From assembly GCA_964511535.1 (NCBI GenBank), contig CAZEFW010000023.1:1-64000 (forward strand): a stretch of 64,000 nucleotides of DNA, written 5' to 3'. Below are positions 8,372 through 15,801 of the stretch, piece after piece. The stretch is from CAZCFB01 sp964511535. Lineage in GTDB: Bacteria > Myxococcota_A > Polyangia > GCA-2747355 > CAZCFB01. The translations under genes were made by a program, and so were the position numbers. The notes under the pieces were generated by a model. The model did no database searches, was not told where the DNA came from, and saw only the letters and a program-made list of their open reading frames with translations. Position 1 is the first letter of the stretch, and each line of letters begins with the position of its first letter.

Positions 8372-9822
8372 TTAGAGAACCCCACTGGGCCTGCCGCGGT
8401 GCGCCTGGACCGCCCCTTGGTCTTCTTCTTCTCGGCGTCGATCCACCCCATCAAAAAGAGCGACCAGCTGTCCGGATCGGAGAACTCGTCCTCACCCGGC
8501 AGCGGGGGCACCTCGCCCGGCTTGAGCGGCTGGACCAGGTCGGCCGTGGCCAGCACCACCAACTCGGTCTCCTTGCGCCGCGCCTCGGTGCGGCGGAAGA
8601 GCATGCCGATGACCGGGATGTCGCCCAGCAGCGGGACCTTGCTGTTGACGTTCTCGATCTTGTCCGTGAGCAGCCCCGCGATGGCGAAGCTCTGGCCGCT
8701 GCGCAGGCGGATGGTGGTCTCGCTCAGGCGCGTGGTGAGGCCTGGCACGCTGACGCCGCCGATGGTGATGCCGCCGGAGTTGTCCTTGTCGCTCACCACC
8801 ACCGTCACCTTCATCTCGATGGTCTTGTTGCCCAGCACCGTGGGCGCCACGTTCAGCTGCACGCCGTACTTCTTGTACTCGATGCCGATCTGGCCCAGCC
8901 CCGACGGGATGGGCACCGGGAACTCGCCGCCGCTGAGGAACCGCCCCTGCTGGCCCGAGTAGGCCACCATGGTGGGCTCGCTGTGGATCTTGGCCAGGCC
9001 CTTACTCTGCAGCAGGTTCAGCGCGATGCTCATGGGGAAGCTGGCCCCGGCCTGGGTGGCGAACAGCAGCCCGAAGGCGTCGGTGGAGAAGGGCGTGGCG
9101 AGCAGCGGCATGGGCCCGGCCGACCCGCCGCTGCCCAGGGTGCTCCCGCCCGGCTGCAGCAGGGTGCCGGTGGTGCCGAGGTCTGGCGACAGGCTGGTGT
9201 CCACCTTGGTGCCCGGCGACAACAGGCCGCCGGTGTACGTGTCCGGGCGCGACATGAAGTTCAGCCCGAGCTGGCGCAAGTAGGTCCGCGACACCTCGGC
9301 CACCTTGACGCGGATCTGCACCTGCTGATCCCCGCGGATGTTGAGGAAGTTGAGCACCTTGGCGTCCACGCCCGCGGCGCGGATGTACGACATGCACACC
9401 TTGGCGGCCCGTTCGGAGATCTCGGGGTCGCTCACCTGCCCCTTGAGCACGAGGCCGGCGCCCGCCGACTCCACGGTGATCAGCTCCTTGGGCAGAACAG
9501 AGCGGAGCTTGGCCTGGATCTCCTTGACCGGCAGCTCCACAACCACGCTGTAGCGGGTGACGTTTCCGCGGTTGCTCCAGATGGTCAGGTGGGTTTGGCC
9601 CAGGGCCTTGCCCATCACGAGCACCTGGCCCGAGACCAGCTTGATGTCGGCGATCTTGTCGTCGGCGATGGAGATCTGGCTGATCCCTCCCTCGGGGGAG
9701 ACCACCTTCGATCCGTTGAGGCCGACCTTGACCTCCTGTGCGAGCGCCCCTCCTGCGGGCAGCATGAGGGTGACGAACAGCAGGGCAGCGACGAGCCAGC
9801 GAGTTTCCGTGTGAGTTCTCAA
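8368..9822 (-). CDS. rcpA: Tad pilus secretin RcpA/CpaC
   Basis: The outer-membrane secretin of the Tad pilus. The product begins with a signal peptide (cut near GGALAQE), then a pilus N-terminal domain, a BON-like segment (LVLKGQVSDPE), and the C-terminal secretin domain with LQSKGLAKIHSEPTMVAYSG and the VPG-type region. I choose TTG at 9820-9822 as the start: GAAAGGA (9830-9836) is 7 bp upstream. The in-frame ATG at 9852 lies inside the heptad repeat and has no ribosome binding site. With the TTG start the protein is 484 residues. Confidence 0.92.
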   Translation of the reverse strand: MRTHTETRWLVAALLFVTLMLPAGGALAQEVKVGLNGSKVVSPEGGISQISIADDKIADIKLVSGQVLVMGKALGQTHLTIWSNRGNVTRYSVVVELPVKEIQAKLRSVLPKELITVESAGAGLVLKGQVSDPEISERAAKVCMSYIRAAGVDAKVLNFLNIRGDQQVQIRVKVAEVSRTYLRQLGLNFMSRPDTYTGGLLSPGTKVDTSLSPDLGTTGTLLQPGGSTLGSGGSAGPMPLLATPFSTDAFGLLFATQAGASFPMSIALNLLQSKGLAKIHSEPTMVAYSGQQGRFLSGGEFPVPIPSGLGQIGIEYKKYGVQLNVAPTVLGNKTIEMKVTVVVSDKDNSGGITIGGVSVPGLTTRLSETTIRLRSGQSFAIAGLLTDKIENVNSKVPLLGDIPVIGMLFRRTEARRKETELVVLATADLVQPLKPGEVPPLPGEDEFSDPDSWSLFLMGWIDAEKKKTKGRSRRTAAGPVGFSN

Positions 9823-9829
9823 CGTGGTG

Positions 9830-9836
9830 TCCTTTC
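9830..9836 (-). promoter_or_regulatory. Ribosome binding site deciding the TTG start of rcpA
   Basis: Read on the minus strand this is GAAAGGA, 7 bp before TTG at 9822. The alternative upstream ATG (9852) is preceded only by repeat sequence without purine-rich complementarity to 16S rRNA. Confidence 0.6.
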
Positions 9837-9840
9837 GTTT

Positions 9841-9886
9841 GCTATCGAGCATCGATTATCGACCAACGACCACCGACTATCGACTC
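9841..9886. repeat. Tandem heptads (TATCGAC type) between cpaB and rcpA
   Basis: Six to seven degenerate 7-bp words (GCTATCG, AGCATCG, ATTATCG, ACCAACG, ACCACCG, ACTATCG). They begin about 20 bp from the rcpA start and end exactly at the cpaB stop codon (9887-9889). Partly self-complementary through ATCGAT. Confidence 0.7.
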
Positions 9887-10855
9887 CTACTTGATAATCT
9901 TCGGCCCGCGGCGGACCGGCTTGTCATCCGCGGGCTTTGACTTCGCTGCCCGCGGGCGGCGTCGGTTGGAGCGCACCGCCGCGGCCGGGCTCTGGCCGCT
10001 GGCGAGCCCCTCGAGCAGCATGGCGTCTTGCATATCAGCCTCGGTGGAGGGCATGAACGCGGCCGGCGTGGCGCCGGGGGTGTCCACCTCCGACCTGTCC
10101 TTCGGGTTGCGCAGGATCAGATCGATGTGGCCCTCGCGCCTGGCGAGGGTGAGCCGCTCCGCCTCCTCGGGGGTCACCGACAGGGTGACCACCCCGCGGG
10201 TCTCGCGCGCGTCCTGGGACTCGCCGCCGAGCCCGCCGCCGCCCTCGGCCGCCTTCTTGCGCTGGGCGCGGCGGCGCTGGGTGATGGTGAGCGGGTCGAT
10301 GTCCTCACCCACCGCCAGCACCAGGATGTTCTGCAGCACCACCTTGGTGCTCACCCGCGGCTTGTCCTCCTCGAGGGAGGCGGTGGCGTCGCGCATGGTG
10401 GACAGCACGTCCACCCGCGCGCCGGGGAACAGCAGCCGGGCCAGGGTCACCGGGTTGTCGGTGGTGATGGCCATGGCGCGGCGGTTCTTGGTGATCAGCG
10501 GCGCGATGCCCATGCCGGAGTTCGGCTTGGACAGGTGGGTTGTGAGCACCGCCTCGCCGGGCACGAACGGGACCAGCGGCACCCGCTTGCCCTTGAGCAC
10601 GTCCTCGACCTTGGTGAACGCGCCGGCCGGCACCGCCGACTCGGGCCACGACGCGATCTTGAGATCATCCTTTTCCATGTGCTGGCCCGCCGGGATGCCC
10701 TTGGCGGCAACGATGATCGGCTTGACCGGCTCCTGGGAGTAGGTGCTCTCCATCACCTGCGACAGGAGGATCCCTGCCACTGCGGCGAAGATGATCGCCG
10801 CCACCATGAATCCGATGGTCCCCAGCGACGAGGGCCGTTTCGATTTGTCGTCCAT
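9887..10855 (-). CDS. cpaB: Flp pilus assembly protein CpaB/RcpC
   Basis: A 322-residue periplasmic protein anchored by one N-terminal membrane segment (about residues 12-35). A SAF domain follows (KPIIVAAKGIPAGQHMEKDDLKIA split over about 43-75), then the RcpC/CpaB domain with the VDVLSTMRD motif. The family is required for Flp pilus biogenesis and is thought to stabilise the secretin. The C-terminal 45 residues are basic and disordered. It sits between tadE (21-bp gap) and rcpA; the gap to rcpA is filled by heptad repeats. Confidence 0.92.
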   Translation of the reverse strand: MDDKSKRPSSLGTIGFMVAAIIFAAVAGILLSQVMESTYSQEPVKPIIVAAKGIPAGQHMEKDDLKIASWPESAVPAGAFTKVEDVLKGKRVPLVPFVPGEAVLTTHLSKPNSGMGIAPLITKNRRAMAITTDNPVTLARLLFPGARVDVLSTMRDATASLEEDKPRVSTKVVLQNILVLAVGEDIDPLTITQRRRAQRKKAAEGGGGLGGESQDARETRGVVTLSVTPEEAERLTLARREGHIDLILRNPKDRSEVDTPGATPAAFMPSTEADMQDAMLLEGLASGQSPAAAVRSNRRRPRAAKSKPADDKPVRRGPKIIK

Positions 10856-10876
10856 TCTCTGTTCAGTCTCCTCCGC

Positions 10877-11317
10877 TCAGAAGGGCATGGTCGCCCGCGC
10901 CCTCAGGGTGGCCAGCTTGATGCCGTGGGACTGATTGTAACTCTTGTTGCCGATGATCCCGCCGTAAACACACTCCACTCTTACTTCAAGAGAGGTGACC
11001 TCGGTGAAGCCCGGCTCCTTCTGCCACTTGGGAATGGTCTTCCACGAGGTACACCACTTGAGCGTGTTGCCGAGCTTCTTCTTCACGATGCCGGTGGTGC
11101 AGGCCGAGGTTGGCTTGCGCGCCAGGGCGCAGATGCGCGCCGCGTCGTAGGCCGCGCCGTCCAGCATGAAGCGCACCATCATGGCGTGCCCCATGGCCGC
11201 GATGCCGATCAGGATCATCAACAGCACAGGTGTCACCAGCGCGAACTCCAGCGCGGTAGCGCCTCGCTCGTTCGTCGCCGCTCCCGATGAAGCGACGCGC
11301 TTCGTGCGGCGATGCAT
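10877..11317 (-). CDS. tadE: TadE-like pseudopilin
   Basis: A 146-residue minor pseudopilin. A short basic leader ends at NERGATALEFALVTPVLLMI, the classical TadE motif (ATALEFAL) processed by the TadV peptidase, followed by one membrane helix. The mature part holds two Cys pairs that may form disulphides. The ATG at 11317 has a GGAGGAG ribosome binding site about 10 bp upstream; a longer in-frame reading to 11449 would overlap tadV and gives no sensible protein. Found between tadV and cpaB. Confidence 0.88.
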   Translation of the reverse strand: MHRRTKRVASSGAATNERGATALEFALVTPVLLMILIGIAAMGHAMMVRFMLDGAAYDAARICALARKPTSACTTGIVKKKLGNTLKWCTSWKTIPKWQKEPGFTEVTSLEVRVECVYGGIIGNKSYNQSHGIKLATLRARATMPF

Positions 11318-11354
11318 CGTCCGCGGCTCCTCCCTCTCACTCCCTCTTTTTTCC

Positions 11355-11885
11355 TTACACAAGCCCAAATTGCACCCTGTTGAACAGCGCGGCCGCCACG
11401 GCGCCGGCGCCCAGGGCGACGGCGTACGGTGGGGCCTGATGGTGGTCACGTTTCTCGATGTCCGGGATCGACCGCAAGTACAGCGTGAGGCGCAGGTTGG
11501 TCAGGATCTGCCGGCGCTGGTCGCGAGGCGCCCTGAGCAGGAAGATCAATGACAGCAACCCGCCCACCACAGACCCGGCCAGCAACGCCTCGAGCGTGGC
11601 CAGCGGCCCGAGCCAGGCGCCGATCCCGCCCAGGAGCTTGACGTCCCCCGCGGCCACATGGCCACGGGAGAACGGGTAGAGCAACACCCCCAGGCCCACA
11701 AGAGCGCCCGCTATGCCCCACCCAGCTGCTGGCCAACTGCCGGCCATGAACCTGGCTGCGAGTCCGGCGCACAGCATACCCACTGTGAGCCAGTTCGGGA
11801 CCTTCCGTTTGAGGAGATCGAGCACACATGCGGCCAGAAGGAGCGATAGAAAGAGCGCCCAGTGGAGCGTTTCAAGCGGAACCAT
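11355..11885 (-). CDS. tadV: Type IVb prepilin peptidase TadV/CpaA
   Basis: A 176-residue polytopic aspartic peptidase (A24 family) that cleaves Flp and TadE leaders. The catalytic aspartates are visible: Asp23 in LDLLKRKVPNW and Asp81 in AAGDVKLLG. About five membrane segments are predicted. There is no methyltransferase half, as usual for TadV. It starts 32 bp after flp. The C-terminal 40 residues are an extra cytoplasmic segment followed by a last hydrophobic helix. Confidence 0.92.
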   Translation of the reverse strand: MVPLETLHWALFLSLLLAACVLDLLKRKVPNWLTVGMLCAGLAARFMAGSWPAAGWGIAGALVGLGVLLYPFSRGHVAAGDVKLLGGIGAWLGPLATLEALLAGSVVGGLLSLIFLLRAPRDQRRQILTNLRLTLYLRSIPDIEKRDHHQAPPYAVALGAGAVAAALFNRVQFGLV

Positions 11886-11917
11886 CGGTGCGTCGGCCCC
11901 GATCGCACCATCAGATC

Positions 11918-12091
11918 CTATGGGGGTGTGCTGACCGCGGTGGACGCCCGAGTGAACATGGTCCTCAGGCTGTTACGGAACATGAACAGCACCGTGATCA
12001 AGCCCACGGCGATGATGGCGGCGATGATGCCGTACTCCGTGGCGGAAACGGCGTCTTCCTCGCGCCACAGCCGCTTGAGCAGATTCCTCAT
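11918..12091 (-). CDS. flp: Flp family type IVb pilin
   Basis: A 57-residue major pilin. The leader MRNLLKRLWREEDA precedes VSATEYGIIAAIIAVGLI, which has the Glu-Tyr pair of Flp pilins at mature positions 5-6 if cleavage is after Ala14. A single hydrophobic helix and a short Ser/Thr tail follow. A GGGAGA ribosome binding site is 6-7 bp upstream of the ATG. It is the first gene of the Tad operon and has its own putative promoter (12178-12206). Confidence 0.93.
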   Translation of the reverse strand: MRNLLKRLWREEDAVSATEYGIIAAIIAVGLITVLFMFRNSLRTMFTRASTAVSTPP

Positions 12092-12177
12092 TTGTTCTCT
12101 CCCTGTTGCTGTTGGACTCGTACCGGTCACCACACCTCAGGAGACCGGACCAAGCCTGGTAACGTCACCTGAAGACT

Positions 12178-12206
12178 ATGCTATCTCGAAAAAGGAATTG
12201 GGTGAA
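12178..12206 (-). promoter_or_regulatory. Putative sigma-70 type promoter of the Tad operon
   Basis: On the minus strand: TTCACC (12201-12206), a 17-bp spacer and TAGCAT (12178-12183), 4/6 matches to each consensus box. Transcription would begin near 12171, leaving an 80-base leader before flp. The leader contains the inverted repeat CCGGT...ACCGG (12123-12147). Confidence 0.4.
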
Positions 12207-12223
12207 GGGGCTGGATGGAGGTA

Positions 12224-12253
12224 CCGGGCGGCGGAGTCGTACCCGCCACCCGG
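12224..12253 (-). terminator. Hairpin after the Ca-loop lipoprotein gene
   Basis: An 11-bp stem with one mismatch (12224-12234 pairs with 12243-12253) and an 8-base loop, placed 12 bp after the stop of the gene at 12266 and before the flp promoter. There is no T-run, so it may be a terminator or an RNA 3'-end stabiliser. Confidence 0.45.
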
Positions 12254-12265
12254 GGCGCGGAGCCG

Positions 12266-13846
12266 CTAACGGGGCAGCAGCGCGCTCAGGTTCTCCATGC
12301 CCAGCCGGACGCGGAACCACACGTCGTAGGCCCGACGCGGGCCGTTGTCGGTGACCAGGCCCACACTACGGAGCACGGTTCCGCCGGCGTGCCGCACGGC
12401 CTCGCTGCGCACCTGCAGGGTGATGGCGCGGATGCCGTTGCCGGCCAGGGTGGAGATCTCACCGGGCTGGGAGATGCCGTCCTGGTTGCTGTCAACCCAC
12501 ACCAGCAGGCTGGCGTAGGCCGGGTCCGCCGCGTCCACGCGGCCGTCCTTGTTGCTGTCCAGGGCGCGCACAGACTCGACGCCGTCGTAGCAGGCGCGGC
12601 CAGCGCAGTTGCCCTTGTCGGCCAGCAGCTCGTTGACGGAGGTGATGGCGCCGTCGCCGTCACGGTCCATGGCCAGGAAACCCTCGCGGGCGCCGGCCCA
12701 GGTGGTGCGCTGCTGGGTGCCGTCGCCGAGCAGGTCGAAGCTCACGCGGTTGGCGGTCAGGGTCAGGCCGTCGTTGTCCAGGTCGATGACCAGCGGGTCG
12801 CCGCCGCCGCCGCCGCCGCAGGGCGCGGTCTGCCGGCGCTGGAACAGCTCGTTGCGCAGGATCTGCACCTGGGTGGAGATGCCCTTCTTGATCCCGCTCT
12901 CACGCTTGATCTCTGCCTGCTTGTAAGCGTCGCTCAGGGTGGAGATGTCCTCGGTCTTGCAGACGCCGTGCTCCTTCATGTAGGCCGTGACCTTGGCCAG
13001 GGCGGAGGCCTTGACCTGCTGGGCGATGGCGTCGGTGTTGACCACGCAGCTGGTGACCTGGGACAGGGCCCAGGCGCGCAGGCTCAGCACGATCTTGACG
13101 CCCTGGGTGACGCCCAGGTTGTAGGCCACTTCGTAGACGTTCGCCTTGGTGTCGCACTGGGCGGCCGCCTTGAGCTCGTGGGTGGCGTACAGGGTCGCGA
13201 GGGTGGAGCCGTACTGGGTCGCCGTGTGCTTCCACGCCAGGATGAACTGCTGACCGACCTTGGCCAGATCCTTGTATTTGCTGGCGATGTAGGCCTCCAT
13301 CTTGCTCTTGTTCGCGCTGATGGCGCCGGCCACCTTGGCGGCCACGGCCTCGGCCATCTTCTCGCAAGAGGTGCCCTTCTGGCCCGGGGCCAGCAGGGGG
13401 CACTTGTAGTACTTCTGCTGCTCGCTCTTGGACAGGAGCTGATCCTGGGTGACCACATCACCGGTCTTGGTGGTGGTCCCGGTGTCCATGCCCGGCAGCG
13501 GCCGACAGGTCACCTTGCCCGAGGCGTCCTTTGAGCACATGTTGCTGTCGGAGAGCTTGGCCAGGGAGGAGGTGTCGATTCCCTGGGCCTTGAGGTCGGT
13601 CTCCATCTGAGCCAGGACCTGCTTGATGCCCGCGGGGCGAGCGAGCTGGATCTCCACCACGGTGGCGGCCAGCACCTTCTTCAACTCTGCGTCGGGCAGA
13701 TCCTGCAGCGTCCGGGTCCCTTCAGGGGTCACGGCGTCTTTGGGGTTGTCAGACCACCCCTCGTCCCCTTCTTCTCCGCAGGCCATGAATCCCATGACAA
13801 GCAAGGAGCAAATCAGCACCGGCAAGACCTTTTTGACTCGTTTCAT
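12266..13846 (-). CDS. Lipoprotein with C-terminal calcium-loop (EF-hand-like) domain
   Basis: A 526-residue secreted lipoprotein (lipobox GFMAC near residue 23). The middle is helical and unrecognised. The last 140 residues carry Asp-rich calcium-type loops: DLDNDGLTLT, DRDGDGAITS, DSNKDGRVDA and DSNQDGISQP. This is the domain often found at the end of RTX-like or haemolysin-type secreted proteins. A short Gly run precedes it. The start is the ATG at 13846; a possible longer reading to 14056 lacks a ribosome binding site and would precede the lipoprotein signal. It is probably transcribed from the sigma-54-like site at 13910. Confidence 0.8.
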   Translation of the reverse strand: MKRVKKVLPVLICSLLVMGFMACGEEGDEGWSDNPKDAVTPEGTRTLQDLPDAELKKVLAATVVEIQLARPAGIKQVLAQMETDLKAQGIDTSSLAKLSDSNMCSKDASGKVTCRPLPGMDTGTTTKTGDVVTQDQLLSKSEQQKYYKCPLLAPGQKGTSCEKMAEAVAAKVAGAISANKSKMEAYIASKYKDLAKVGQQFILAWKHTATQYGSTLATLYATHELKAAAQCDTKANVYEVAYNLGVTQGVKIVLSLRAWALSQVTSCVVNTDAIAQQVKASALAKVTAYMKEHGVCKTEDISTLSDAYKQAEIKRESGIKKGISTQVQILRNELFQRRQTAPCGGGGGGDPLVIDLDNDGLTLTANRVSFDLLGDGTQQRTTWAGAREGFLAMDRDGDGAITSVNELLADKGNCAGRACYDGVESVRALDSNKDGRVDAADPAYASLLVWVDSNQDGISQPGEISTLAGNGIRAITLQVRSEAVRHAGGTVLRSVGLVTDNGPRRAYDVWFRVRLGMENLSALLPR

Positions 13847-14240
13847 GTCCTTTTTCTCCCGACAGTAGCTTTGGTTGACATTCTCGCTCAGAATTGCCCA
13901 CCTAATCAATGGCAAATGAATTGCCACCTTATAAAGCAAGATGTGGGCCGGATTTGGAGGGGAATTCCAAGCGCTTGAAACCATGCAGTTTTGATCGGTG
14001 GGGCCAATCATGACCGCCCTCCAAACCGCGCAAAGGTGGACTGAAGACCCCCGCATCGCGCCCAGATTGCACTCTGGATGGGGATAAATGTCCCCAGTTG
14101 GCGCGTATTAGGGTGTTCTGATATGGGATCCGCTCCCCCCCGGGATCTCGCCCAAAGATGGCCTTTGCATTTTTTCCTCAATGAAAGCATGATCATGGGC
14201 CAGATTTTCCACATGGATCATAGAGCGCGGAGGTGAGGAC
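13847..14240. other. Divergent regulatory intergenic region
   Basis: A 394-bp gene-free stretch, more AT-rich than its surroundings, between two divergent genes. It holds the sigma-54-like palindrome (13910-13926) and the inverted repeat TGGGGA-TAAATG-TCCCCA (14079-14096). A weak plus-strand box pair near TTGCAT/CATGAT (about 14166-14194) could serve the ABM-domain gene. No ORF or RNA gene was seen. Confidence 0.5.
13910..13926 (-). promoter_or_regulatory. Sigma-54-like palindromic site
   Basis: TGGCAA-ATGAA-TTGCCA is a perfect 6-bp inverted repeat. Read on either strand it fits the -24/-12 spacing of sigma-54 promoters (TGGCA-N6-TTGC). On the minus strand it would start a transcript about 55 bases before the lipoprotein ATG at 13846. 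It could equally be an operator. Confidence 0.35.
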
Positions 14241-14564
14241 ATGTACGTCGTGTGTGTGACAGTTTTTGTCAAACCGGGGAATGAGCAGGGGTTTATCGAG
14301 GCCACGAAGAAGAATCACCAGGGGACGCTCAGCGAGCCCGGCGCGCTCCGATTCGACGTTTTGCAGAAGGTAGATGACCCGGGGCAGTTCTTCCTGTACG
14401 AGGTGTACCGGGACGCCGATGCGTTCGCGGCGCACCAGCAAACCGAGCATTACGCCACCTGGAAAGCGACCGTGGCAGACTGGATGGCCCAGCCGCGTCA
14501 GGGGGTCAAGCACAACAGCATCTTTCCGGCAGGGGAGGAGGGATCATGGAGTTCAGCTTCCTGA
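14241..14564 (+). CDS. ABM-domain monooxygenase/isomerase (LsrG/YgiN type)
   Basis: A 107-residue protein of the antibiotic biosynthesis monooxygenase (ABM) fold, a dimeric ferredoxin-like barrel. The N-terminus YVVCVTVFVKPGNEQGFIEA and the FFLYEVYRDADAFAAH stretch match LsrG/YgiN-type enzymes, which act as AI-2 phosphate isomerases or quinol monooxygenases. The start has GGAGGTGAGG just upstream. Its 3' end overlaps the dehydrogenase gene by 19 bp, so the two are co-translated and probably act on related carbonyl compounds. The exact substrate cannot be read from the sequence. Confidence 0.85.
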   Translation: MYVVCVTVFVKPGNEQGFIEATKKNHQGTLSEPGALRFDVLQKVDDPGQFFLYEVYRDADAFAAHQQTEHYATWKATVADWMAQPRQGVKHNSIFPAGEEGSWSSAS

Positions 14565-15694
14565 CATCGTCCAACATCACCTTCGGGCCGGGGGCGGTAC
14601 AGGGCTTGCCAGCCCTCGGTTCCAGCGCCTTGCTGGTGCTGGGGCGATCCGAATCGCCGCGTAACGAGGGCCTGGAGCAGCAGATCCGGGCCCTGGTGGA
14701 GGTGGGCGCGGTGGCGCGCTGTACTCGCGAACCCACGGTGCAGGAGGTTGACGACGCGGTGGAGGCCGCGCGGCGCGGATCCTGCGACTGGGTTGTCGGG
14801 GCTGGCGGCGGTGCGGTCATCGACTGCGCCAAGGCAGCATCGGCCATGATGAGCAACCCGGGCTCCCTGGAGGACTACCTGGAGGGGGTGGGCAAGGAGC
14901 TGCCCATCGATGAGATCCCGGCGCCCATGGTGGCGGTGCCCACCACCGCGGGCACCGGCGCCGAGGTGACCAAGAACGCGGTGATCAGCGGCCCGGGCTA
15001 CAAGAAGAGCGTGCGCTCGCCCATGATGATCCCGAGCGTGGCCCTGGTGGATCCCGAGCTGACTCACTCCATGCCCCCCGAGGTCACGGCCTCGTGCGGC
15101 ATGGACGCCATGGTCCAGTGCGTGGAGTCATACCTGTCACGCAACGCCTCTCCTCTGACCGACGGGCTGGCCCTGCAGGGCATGGCCGCGGCGGGCCGGA
15201 GTCTGGCGCGGGCTTGCAAAGACGGTGGAGACGTGGAGGCCCGACAGGACATGGCGTTGGCCAGCCTGCTGGGCGGCATCTGCCTGGCCAACGCCGGCCT
15301 CGGCGCGGTGCACGGCTTCGCCTCGCCCCTGGGCGCCCTGTTCCCCATCCCCCACGGCGTGGCCTGCGCCGCACTGTTCCCCCAGGTATTGTGGGCCAAC
15401 ATGGAGGCGAGCAAGGGGACCGAGCAGGAGGCGCGGCTGCTGCAGCGCACGGCTGCGGTGTCGCGGGCGCTGGGCGCCAGCGTGGCGGCCGAGGACCTGG
15501 CAGCCGCCCAGGAAGGCCTGGAGTGGATCGCCAGCCTGCAGCAGGAGATCAGCATCCCCCGGCTCTCGGCGGTGGGTATCACCCGGGAGGATTTCCCGAA
15601 GCTGGTGCAGGGCGCGCGCGGATCGAGCATGCGCTACAACCCGGTGGAGCTGAGTGATGAGCAGCTCACGGTGATCCTGGAGGCGGCGTTTTAG
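14546..15694 (+). CDS. Iron-type (group III) alcohol dehydrogenase
   Basis: A 382-residue class III metal-dependent alcohol dehydrogenase with an NAD(P)-binding part (GGGAVIDCAKA, 87-97, and TTAGTGAEVT, 133-142) and a metal-binding half. Of the ligands known in FucO (Asp, His, His, His), Asp187, His256 and His270 are present, but the second ligand position is Gln191 (FucO has His200), and the FucO His267 equivalent is Ser260. The same pattern occurs in a recognised subgroup, so metal choice or activity may differ. An AGGGGAGGAGG ribosome binding site lies inside the preceding gene. Likely reduces or oxidises a small aldehyde or alcohol with the ABM partner. Confidence 0.9.
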   Translation: MEFSFLTSSNITFGPGAVQGLPALGSSALLVLGRSESPRNEGLEQQIRALVEVGAVARCTREPTVQEVDDAVEAARRGSCDWVVGAGGGAVIDCAKAASAMMSNPGSLEDYLEGVGKELPIDEIPAPMVAVPTTAGTGAEVTKNAVISGPGYKKSVRSPMMIPSVALVDPELTHSMPPEVTASCGMDAMVQCVESYLSRNASPLTDGLALQGMAAAGRSLARACKDGGDVEARQDMALASLLGGICLANAGLGAVHGFASPLGALFPIPHGVACAALFPQVLWANMEASKGTEQEARLLQRTAAVSRALGASVAAEDLAAAQEGLEWIASLQQEISIPRLSAVGITREDFPKLVQGARGSSMRYNPVELSDEQLTVILEAAF

Positions 15695-15801
15695 GCGGCG
15701 GCTGCGCCGCCGAATGCCAGAATGCCAGAACGCCGGAATGCCAGGATGCCAGACCGGCTAGAATGCCAGAACGCCGGAATGCCAGGATGCCAGACCGGCT
15801 A
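15694..15801. repeat. Octad repeat element (GAATGCCA type) with exact 41-bp tandem duplication
   Basis: A GC palindrome (CGGCGGC, loop TGC, GCCGCCG; 15696-15712) follows the dehydrogenase stop. Octads of GAATGCCA/GAACGCCG type come next. A 41-bp block is exactly duplicated (15719-15759 and 15760-15800), and the second copy ends in the stop codon of the convergent radical SAM gene. A 26-bp piece (15719-15744) recurs inverted at 57204-57229. Confidence 0.85.

Noticed and set aside
14546..15694. Dead alcohol dehydrogenase
   Set aside because: Although two His positions differ, other motifs are intact and the pattern occurs in a functional-looking subgroup, so a pseudogene call is not supported.
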